Positions 1 to 5,008 of a DNA stretch of 7,429 nt are shown here, piece by piece. This DNA comes from Gammaproteobacteria bacterium HGW-Gammaproteobacteria-14. GTDB taxonomy: Bacteria > Pseudomonadota > Gammaproteobacteria > Pseudomonadales > Alcanivoracaceae. The notes under the pieces are model-generated. The model was given only the letters and a program-made list of their open reading frames with translations. It ran no database searches and was not told the origin of the DNA. The stretch's first letter is position 1; each line of letters opens with the position of its first letter. The stretch lies in assembly GCA_002840115.1 (NCBI GenBank), contig PGZG01000089.1, positions 1 to 7,429 on the forward strand. The letters are read 5' to 3'. The position numbers and the translations under genes were made by a program.

Positions 1-578
1 CTGCTGCGCTGCCTCGGCCAGGCCTGCTGGTGCCCGAAGATGCGGTTGCCGGGGATGATGATGTAATCCGGATCATCCGCATTGCGCATGGAGGATGAAT
101 GAGTCAGGGCAATACAGTGACCGGGGGAGGGGAGCGGTGTACGCTCTGCGGTGAACCCCCGGTATTGCAGGTAACGTAACTGCCGGGCTTTTTCTTTCTG
201 ATCGACAACCGCTTTCAAGCCAAAGCGCCGTTCACGGAGGCCCCGCGCCTGCTCAAACCAGTCTACATCGAGCTCCAGCAATGCCTGCTCAATCAACGGT
301 GAAGCCAGCCCCCGTTGTTTCATATCTTGACGCAACCGAAGCAGCCCATGGCCTCGCTCAAGGGCTGAACGGATCAGCACCTCAATATAGCGAGACTCAT
401 CAAGAAAGCGGTGTTCTTCAAGCCAGCCGAGGATTTCCGCAATATCAGCGTCAACCTCATCACCCCCTTCTTTGCCGAACTTTCGCTTCAGCTTGCGGGT
501 TATTTCGACCCGGGAGTAATCGCGCCGTGCCAGCCAGTCCAGGCTGACACGGCGCATATCCGATTGACGCTCAGTCAT
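1..578 (-). CDS. recX: RecX, regulatory protein for RecA (partial, anomalous C-terminal part)
   Basis: RecX binds RecA filaments in the cytoplasm and limits their extension and activity. Read from the ATG at 578, the frame gives 192 codons and reaches the window edge with no stop. Residues about 9-145 look like RecX: an early helix with LDWLARRDYSR, then TRKLKRKFG, then FLDESRYIE near residue 58, then RQDMKQRGL near 83, and LRYLQYRGF at 134-142. RecX proteins of this type are usually about 150-165 residues, so the protein should end shortly after GFTAE at 145. Instead the frame runs on for at least 47 residues rich in Pro, His and Ser that I do not recognise. The start overlaps the recA stop (shared ATGACTGA), so recX is probably translated from the recA message. 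An in-frame ATG at 557 is an alternative start. The RecX identity is firm; the 3' end is uncertain (extension, fusion or frameshift). Confidence 0.88.
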   Translation of the reverse strand, partial: MTERQSDMRRVSLDWLARRDYSRVEITRKLKRKFGKEGGDEVDADIAEILGWLEEHRFLDESRYIEVLIRSALERGHGLLRLRQDMKQRGLASPLIEQALLELDVDWFEQARGLRERRFGLKAVVDQKEKARQLRYLQYRGFTAERTPLPSPGHCIALTHSSSMRNADDPDYIIIPGNRIFGHQQAWPRQRS

Positions 579-1605
579 CAGCCTCAACAACTTCCTCAGA
601 GGCTGCCGTAACGACTGGGGTGGCTAGTAACTGTTGCCGCAGGGCTGTTTCAATTTCGGCGCGTACCGCCGGATTTTCTTTAAGGTAGTCACAGGCATTG
701 GCTTTACCCTGGCCAATCTTGTCACCTTTGTAGGCATACCAGGCACCGGCCTTATCAATCAGCCCCTGCTGCACGCCAATATCCACAATTTCGCCGAGAA
801 CATTGATCCCCTGACCATAGAGGATCTGGAACTCTGCCTGACGGAAGGGAGGCGCCACCTTGTTTTTAACGACCTTAACCCGGGTTTCATTACCGGTCAC
901 CTCGTCGCCCTGCTTAACCGCACCGATACGACGAATATCCAGACGGACAGAAGAGTAAAACTTGAGCGCATTGCCGCCGGTGGTGGTTTCCGGGTTGCCA
1001 AACATAACCCCGATCTTCATACGAATCTGGTTAATAAAGATTACCAGGCAATTGGCGTTTTTCACGGACCCGGTGATCTTTCTGAGAGCCTGGCTCATCA
1101 AGCGTGCCTGCAGGCCAACATGGGAGTCGCCCATCTCACCCTCGATTTCTGCCTTGGGCACCAGCGCGGCGACTGAGTCAACGATGATGACATCCACGGC
1201 ACCAGAGCGAATCAGCATGTCGGTGATTTCCAGCGCCTGCTCACCGGTATCGGGCTGGGAAATAATCAAATCCGCGACGTTCACGCCGAGCTTTTCCGCG
1301 TAATCCGGGTCCAGCGCATGCTCCGCATCCACGAAGGCACAGTTGGCGCCCTGCTTCTGGGCCTGAGCAATCACCGACAGAGTCAGGGTGGTTTTCCCTG
1401 AGGATTCCGGGCCATAAATTTCGACAATGCGGCCTTTCGGTAAACCGCCTATGCCCAGAGCCACATCCAGACCAAGGGATCCGGTAGAAATCGCCGGCAT
1501 GGGCTCACGCTTCTGATCACCCATACGCATCACGGCACCTTTGCCAAACTGGCGCTCAATCTGAGCTAATGCTGCGGTGAGGGCCTTGCCTTTGTTCTGA
1601 TCCAT
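571..1605 (-). CDS. recA: RecA recombinase / SOS co-protease
   Basis: RecA polymerises on single-stranded DNA, drives ATP-dependent strand exchange and triggers LexA self-cleavage. The 344-residue product is close to the family's usual length (E. coli about 353) and is complete. The Walker A motif GPESSGKT lies at 65-72, the FVDAEHALDP segment with the conserved glutamate is near 96, Walker B VIIVDS is near 140, and the L2 DNA-binding loop with NQIRMKIG and GNPETTTGGNALKFY is near 193-220. The C-terminus is short and acidic (EEVVEADD), as in other proteobacterial RecA proteins. The frame is open upstream to 1764, but I place the start at 1605. The MDQNKGKALTAAL beginning matches the family, an AGAAGGA ribosome site precedes it by 7 nt, and the longer version would run through the promoter and LexA box. 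The gene lies downstream of pncC with its own promoter and overlaps recX. Confidence 0.99.
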   Translation of the reverse strand: MDQNKGKALTAALAQIERQFGKGAVMRMGDQKREPMPAISTGSLGLDVALGIGGLPKGRIVEIYGPESSGKTTLTLSVIAQAQKQGANCAFVDAEHALDPDYAEKLGVNVADLIISQPDTGEQALEITDMLIRSGAVDVIIVDSVAALVPKAEIEGEMGDSHVGLQARLMSQALRKITGSVKNANCLVIFINQIRMKIGVMFGNPETTTGGNALKFYSSVRLDIRRIGAVKQGDEVTGNETRVKVVKNKVAPPFRQAEFQILYGQGINVLGEIVDIGVQQGLIDKAGAWYAYKGDKIGQGKANACDYLKENPAVRAEIETALRQQLLATPVVTAASEEVVEADD

Positions 1606-1612
1606 GATGGAT

Positions 1613-1619
1613 TCCTTCT
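1613..1619 (-). promoter_or_regulatory. recA ribosome binding site
   Basis: AGAAGGA on the minus strand sits 7 nt before the ATG at 1605. It supports that start over the longer open frame beginning at 1764. Confidence 0.8.
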
Positions 1620-1716
1620 GCTGGTCGCGTGGGCGAATGGGTTTCGGCTGACTAAACCATTGCACGCCTTTGGTTCTGCAATAGCCCAGTCTCTGCACAA
1701 TTGAGCCGGTAAGGCA

Positions 1717-1745
1717 ATAAGACACCAACACCGAACCACTGTCAA
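1717..1745 (-). promoter_or_regulatory. Likely sigma-70 promoter of recA
   Basis: On the minus strand a perfect -35 hexamer TTGACA (1745-1740) is followed by a 17-nt spacer and the -10-like hexamer TCTTAT (1722-1717). The -35 lies inside the LexA box, as is usual for SOS-repressed recA promoters. Transcription would start near 1710, giving a leader of roughly 105 nt. The -10 matches consensus at four of six positions. Confidence 0.6.
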
Positions 1746-1756
1746 TATGGACAGTA
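1737..1756 (-). promoter_or_regulatory. LexA (SOS) box of recA
   Basis: The minus strand reads TACTGTCCATATTGACAGTG. This contains a perfect CTGT-N8-ACAG core with an AT-rich centre, the established gammaproteobacterial LexA operator pattern. It lies about 130 bp upstream of the recA start and overlaps the likely -35 element. LexA binding there would block the promoter and RecA-stimulated LexA cleavage would release it. The match to consensus is seen directly; LexA binding is inferred. Confidence 0.88.
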
Positions 1757-1779
1757 TTATGCAAATCCAGAGAATGAGC

Positions 1780-1817
1780 GCAAGGGCTATCCGCCTAGTC
1801 GCGCGATAAGCCCTTGC
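1780..1817 (-). terminator. Inverted repeat over the pncC stop codon, possible weak terminator
   Basis: GCAAGGGCT (1780-1788) and AGCCCTTGC (1809-1817) form a perfect 9-bp stem with a 20-nt loop that spans the end of pncC including its TAG. No run of T follows on the minus strand, and the long loop is unusual for an intrinsic terminator. It may therefore reduce readthrough into recA only weakly, stabilise the 3' end, or do nothing. Confidence 0.3.
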
Positions 1818-2275
1818 AGTGCGCTAGTGACAGTCTTTTGCCTTACCGCCTGTCGGTCGCCGGAGAAGTGGTATAGCTTGGCCTCCGCATGGCCCAGCTT
1901 CTGGCCCCAGCCAATCCATACCGTGCCCACAGGCTTTTCCAGTGTGCCGCCATCTGGACCCGCGACACCGGATACCGACACCGAAATATGTCCCTTAGAA
2001 CGCTGAATAGCACCACGAGCCATCTCCAGCACCACTTCTTCGCTGACAGCGCCAAAGCGGCCCAGCGTGTCCGCAGAGACCCCCAGCATGTCCTGCTTGG
2101 CCTGATTCGAATAACTAACGAAGCCCCGCTCAAACCAGACCGAGCTGCCCGCCACAGATGTAATCGCCTCGGCAATCCCTCCTCCGGTGCAAGACTCTGC
2201 AGTGACCAGCATGATTTTGTGACGAGCTAACAAACGACCGGCGCGTTCGGCCAGAACAGGAATCGGAGTGTCCAT
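1787..2275 (-). CDS. pncC: PncC, nicotinamide-nucleotide amidohydrolase (stand-alone CinA C-terminal domain)
   Basis: PncC deamidates nicotinamide mononucleotide to nicotinate mononucleotide, recycling the NMN released by NAD-dependent DNA ligase and other reactions. The 162-residue product is a single CinA C-terminal domain without the N-terminal MoaB-like domain of full CinA. That is the usual gammaproteobacterial form (E. coli PncC, formerly YgaD). Family motifs seen are TAESCTGGG at 25-33, which carries the serine expected to act in catalysis (S28), VSYSNQAK at 53-60 with the conserved Tyr and Lys, and SGVAGPDGGT followed by KPVGTVWIGW in the second half. A GGGAG site (2284-2280) lies 4 nt before the ATG at 2275. 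It is immediately upstream of recA on the same strand, as in E. coli and Pseudomonas, and some readthrough into recA is possible. No signal peptide or membrane segment is visible, so it should be cytoplasmic. Confidence 0.95.
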   Translation of the reverse strand: MDTPIPVLAERAGRLLARHKIMLVTAESCTGGGIAEAITSVAGSSVWFERGFVSYSNQAKQDMLGVSADTLGRFGAVSEEVVLEMARGAIQRSKGHISVSVSGVAGPDGGTLEKPVGTVWIGWGQKLGHAEAKLYHFSGDRQAVRQKTVTSALQGLIARLGG

Positions 2276-2402
2276 GAAGCTCCCATAATTGGCGAAAGTT
2301 AACGAAAAGGTATCCGTAAACAGCGCCCATATGATGGACTTCTTTCGTCAACAGGCACAGCCTTTGCTGCAGACCGCATCTGCTAAAGACATGCTGCCAT
2401 AT

Positions 2403-2424
2403 AGAGCGGCCGCGGGGCCGCTCT
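2403..2424 (-). terminator. GC-rich hairpin downstream of the acyl-CoA dehydrogenase pair, possible terminator
   Basis: AGAGCGGCC (2403-2411) and GGCCGCTCT (2416-2424) form a perfect 9-bp stem with a 4-nt loop. It starts 33 bp past the stop of the small-subunit dehydrogenase and lies in the gap before pncC. The stem is strong, but no T-tract follows it on either strand, so it is not a classical intrinsic terminator. Its position between two transcription units makes a 3'-end role plausible. The rest of this 181-bp gap shows no gene and no clear promoter. Confidence 0.45.
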
Positions 2425-2456
2425 GAAAACGCCCCAAACTCCGAAAGAGCCGTCGA

Positions 2457-3569
2457 TCAGCCTATTGGTCGATAAAGTCGCGCTTGATGTTGATCCGCAT
2501 TCCCCAGCAGCAAATCCAGCGCCACAAGGTGCTTGAAATAGTGCCCCACGGCCATTTCATCGGTCATTCCCATACCACCATGCAACTGCACCGCTTCGTG
2601 GGCCACCTTGCGACCACTGATACCAATACGCGCCTTCATCGCATGAATAGCAAAATCCGCATCCGCGTGGCCTTCCTGATACTTCAACGTAGCGGCAAGC
2701 AGTAACGACCGAAATTGTTCGCAGACAATAAACATATCCACCATGCGATGCTGCAAAACCTGAAACGCACTGAGTGGCAAGCCAAACTGTTTGCGGTTTT
2801 TACTGTATTCCAGCGTCATTTGCTGAAGGCAGGCCATGGCCCCCATGGCCTGCGCCCCCATGGCCAACCAGGTGCGCCGCAAGGTATCCGCAATAATGGC
2901 ACTGACATCACCGATAATCTCCGCGACTCCATCAACAGCAACGTCAGCCAGCGCTACACGGCCGGCCCCCATGCCGTTAACCAGCCGATGACTATCAACC
3001 GTAACCCCGGGCTGGTCCCGAGCAACAATAAATAACGCCAACTCGCCACTGTCTCGATCGCACGCGGGTACAATGATGATCTCTGCATGGTTTGCATTCA
3101 GGACGCAGTGCTTGCTACCGCTCAGAACAACACCGCTGCCATTGCGGCTAAAAACCACGCCGGATTTTTCGGCACTGAATGTCTGGCCATACTCCTCAAT
3201 GGCAACCGCAGCCTGGAGTTTTCCCTCCAACAGCGGGCCAAGGTAATCCGCCCTGTGCTGAGCACCAGCCTGACTGAGAATGCCACCAGCAAGGACCACG
3301 TTAGCCAGATAGGGCTCCAACACCAGAGCGCGACCAAGTTCCTCGTTAAGCAACATGCTCTCAACCACGCCGCCACCCAGCCCTCCGTCATCTTCACTGA
3401 AAGGCAATGCCAGCCAGCCAAGCTCGGCAAACTGCGACCACATTGCGGCATCCAGATTGTCTCCCTGGCGCGCACGCATGCGCCGCCTCTCGATATCAAC
3501 GTTATCCCGTAAAAACTTGTGGGCGCTGTCCTGTAACAGTTGCTGCTCTTCGCTGAGTGTGAAATCCAT
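2457..3569 (-). CDS. Acyl-CoA dehydrogenase family protein, small-subunit type (PimD-like)
   Basis: This flavoprotein-family subunit is probably part of an acyl-CoA dehydrogenase that puts a 2,3 double bond into an acyl-CoA in beta-oxidation. The product has 370 residues. The N-terminal helical domain starts MDFTLSEEQQLLQDS and includes GWLALPFSEDDGGLGGG at 51-67 and the EELGRALVLEPYL helix near 76-88. The middle beta domain is poorly conserved: the usual TEP-x-x-GSD flavin/substrate motif is absent around 121-135. The C-terminal helical domain keeps SKNRKQFG at 256-263, which normally contacts FAD across the dimer, and VQLHGGMGMTDEM at 327-339, where Gly stands in place of the catalytic Glu of short/medium-chain enzymes. 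This pattern resembles PimD and other small subunits that work with a larger partner. The partner is encoded just upstream, 12 bp away, in an apparent operon. I start at ATG 3569 rather than TTG 3572 because GGAG (3580-3577) lies 7 nt before it. Substrate is unknown. Confidence 0.9.
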   Translation of the reverse strand: MDFTLSEEQQLLQDSAHKFLRDNVDIERRRMRARQGDNLDAAMWSQFAELGWLALPFSEDDGGLGGGVVESMLLNEELGRALVLEPYLANVVLAGGILSQAGAQHRADYLGPLLEGKLQAAVAIEEYGQTFSAEKSGVVFSRNGSGVVLSGSKHCVLNANHAEIIIVPACDRDSGELALFIVARDQPGVTVDSHRLVNGMGAGRVALADVAVDGVAEIIGDVSAIIADTLRRTWLAMGAQAMGAMACLQQMTLEYSKNRKQFGLPLSAFQVLQHRMVDMFIVCEQFRSLLLAATLKYQEGHADADFAIHAMKARIGISGRKVAHEAVQLHGGMGMTDEMAVGHYFKHLVALDLLLGNADQHQARLYRPIG

Positions 3570-3576
3570 CAATCTG

Positions 3577-3580
3577 CTCC
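3577..3580 (-). promoter_or_regulatory. Ribosome binding site of the small-subunit dehydrogenase gene
   Basis: GGAG on the minus strand lies 7 nt before ATG 3569 and one base after the TAG of the upstream large-subunit gene. It decides the start and suggests the two genes are translated from one message. Confidence 0.7.
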
Positions 3581-3581
3581 A

Positions 3582-4766
3582 CTATAGTCCGAGGACAGCT
3601 TTGGCAATAATGCCACGCTGAATTTCATTGGATCCGCCATAGATCGAACAGGCCCGTGCGTTCAAATAGCTTGGCATGGCCACCAATGAATGTTCCGGGG
3701 CATACATGGGCACATTGGCGCCCGCTTCTATGGCGTCGGGCTGCCATACCAGCGCTTCTATACCCAGCAGCTCCACCATCAGCTCGCTGGTACGTTGCTG
3801 CAACTCGGTGCCGAGAATTTTTGTCATGGAAGCAAGAGCACCGGGGTTCTGCCCGCTGGACAGAGCCGACTTGATGCGCTTCTCGGTAAACTCGAGGGAC
3901 AATATTTCGGTCTCACAGTCAGCCATTTTGTGACGCAGAATATCGCTAACATCCCCGCGCGCTTCAGCAAGCTGCTTGAGTCTGGCCATACGCACCCGCA
4001 GACCCGGCCCATACTCTATGCCGCCACGCTCAAACATCAGCAGGTACTTGGCCACACTCCAGCCATCATTTTCGTCACCGATACGGTTTTTCTTCGGCAC
4101 TCGCACATCATCAAAAAACACCTGACATTGCTCGGGTATTTCATCAAGGCCAATAATCGGGTCAACCTTGATTCCCGGCGTATTCATATCAATCAGCAGA
4201 AAGGTAATACCCGACTGTGGCTTGCCTTCTTTGCTGGTACGCACCAACGCAAACATATAGTTGGCATGATGTGCATAGGTGGTCCATATCTTGGTGCCAT
4301 TAACGATGTAATCGTCACCGTCAGAAACCGCCATGGTTTTCAGGGAAGCTAAATCAGAACCAGACCCCGGCTCTGAATAACCCTGACACCAAAAATGTTC
4401 GCCATTCAGAATACGAGGCAGGTAATAGTCTTTTTGTTCCTGAGTGCCATAGCCAATCAAACAGGGCCCACACATCTGCAAACCCATCGGAATCAGCGGC
4501 GGAGCTTCGGCGTGGATCAACTCTTCGGCAAAAATAGCCCGCTGGGAAACCGACCAGCCAGTACCACCATATTCTTTTGGCCAGTGCGGTGCGGCCCAGC
4601 CTTTCCGGTGGAGAATTCCCTGCCATTGCATCGCTATTGCCGGGTCCGCGAACACTGAGGTGGTACGCCGACCGGCGCTGCAAATTTCCTCAGTCAGGCT
4701 ATCCGCCAGGAAGCTGCGCACTTCATCTCGGAAAAGAATTTCTTCAGGGGGCGTCTTAAGATCCAT
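3582..4766 (-). CDS. Acyl-CoA dehydrogenase, large-subunit type (PimC-like)
   Basis: This FAD-dependent acyl-CoA dehydrogenase probably forms a heteromer with the product of the next gene and acts in beta-oxidation of an unidentified acyl-CoA. It is 394 residues long, normal for the family. It has an N-terminal helical domain (EEILFRDEVRSFLAD, then GWAAPHWPKEYGGTGWS at 56-72), the intact flavin/substrate motif CQGYSEPGSGSDLASLKT at 127-144, and the beta-domain segment GTKIWTTYAHHANY at 157-170. It ends with SIYGGSNEIQRGIIAKAVLGL. In that last motif Gly377 stands where short/medium-chain enzymes carry the catalytic Glu. Large subunits of PimC type and several steroid-degradation FadE proteins also have Gly there, so the base may lie elsewhere. 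The frame is open upstream to 4865, but MDLKTPPEEILFRDE at 4766 is the family-like beginning. A weak GGGA lies 8 nt before it. The pimeloyl-CoA assignment is family resemblance only. Confidence 0.93.
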   Translation of the reverse strand: MDLKTPPEEILFRDEVRSFLADSLTEEICSAGRRTTSVFADPAIAMQWQGILHRKGWAAPHWPKEYGGTGWSVSQRAIFAEELIHAEAPPLIPMGLQMCGPCLIGYGTQEQKDYYLPRILNGEHFWCQGYSEPGSGSDLASLKTMAVSDGDDYIVNGTKIWTTYAHHANYMFALVRTSKEGKPQSGITFLLIDMNTPGIKVDPIIGLDEIPEQCQVFFDDVRVPKKNRIGDENDGWSVAKYLLMFERGGIEYGPGLRVRMARLKQLAEARGDVSDILRHKMADCETEILSLEFTEKRIKSALSSGQNPGALASMTKILGTELQQRTSELMVELLGIEALVWQPDAIEAGANVPMYAPEHSLVAMPSYLNARACSIYGGSNEIQRGIIAKAVLGL

Positions 4767-4926
4767 ACTCTTGATCCCGTAGGCTGGAACGCCGTATCTC
4801 AGCACAGGGCTTTTGATGAGGCAAAACCGCAGAGATCGTTTTGATAACCACTTTCGGTCAACCAAGCACCAATATTCTTAATCTTTGCATCTGTCTGGCT
4901 CCCCTACCTCTGGCGCCAACCTATCG

Positions 4927-4946
4927 TTGTTGTAAGTATTGTTGTA
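4927..4946. repeat. Short direct repeat TTGTTGTA in the divergent promoter region
   Basis: TTGTTGTA occurs at 4927-4934 and again at 4939-4946, 12 bp start to start. The second copy overlaps the possible mutS -35. It may be a regulator site or chance; eight bases of low-complexity T/G sequence is weak evidence. Confidence 0.35.
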
Positions 4947-4969
4947 CCAGCCCACTGATTTGCTATCCT
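4942..4969 (+). promoter_or_regulatory. Possible mutS promoter
   Basis: TTGTAC (4942-4947), a 16-nt spacer and TATCCT (4964-4969) form a weak sigma-70-like pair about 40 bp before the mutS ATG. The -35 matches only three of six consensus positions. It is listed because it is the best candidate in the right place. Confidence 0.3.
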
Positions 4970-5008
4970 GCCCCGCTATTCCACTGATTCCGGATAACCG
5001 CCCAGCCC

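Larger units (their letters stand above)
4767..5008. promoter_or_regulatory. Divergent intergenic region between the dehydrogenase operon and mutS
   Basis: These 242 bp must hold the start signals for both transcription units, which run away from each other. No gene fits in it. On the minus strand a TTGACC (4861-4856) could be a -35, but I see no good -10 at the right spacing. On the plus strand a possible mutS promoter and a short direct repeat are listed separately. No recognisable PsrA or FadR-type operator was found by eye. Confidence 0.5.

Noticed and set aside
634..1176. 180-codon plus-strand open frame inside recA
   Set aside because: It is antisense to the conserved recA coding sequence and its translation resembles nothing; a GC-driven shadow.
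1606..1764. 53-codon N-terminal extension of recA
   Set aside because: It would include the promoter and LexA box and has no family similarity; the start at 1605 has a good ribosome site.
2276..2351. Minus-strand promoter for pncC based on TTGACG at 2351-2346
   Set aside because: No acceptable -10 hexamer lies at 16-18 nt; the nearest TATGGG is only 14 nt away and poor.
2406..2424. The 2403-2424 palindrome as a classical intrinsic terminator
   Set aside because: The stem is good, but no T-run follows on either strand, so it is kept only as a possible terminator.
3690..4352. 220-codon plus-strand open frame inside the large dehydrogenase gene
   Set aside because: It is antisense to a clearly real gene, has no ribosome site of note and no recognisable domain.
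4767..4865. 33-codon N-terminal extension of the large dehydrogenase
   Set aside because: MDLKTPPEE at 4766 is the usual beginning of this protein type; the extension is Arg/Ser-rich and unlike the family.
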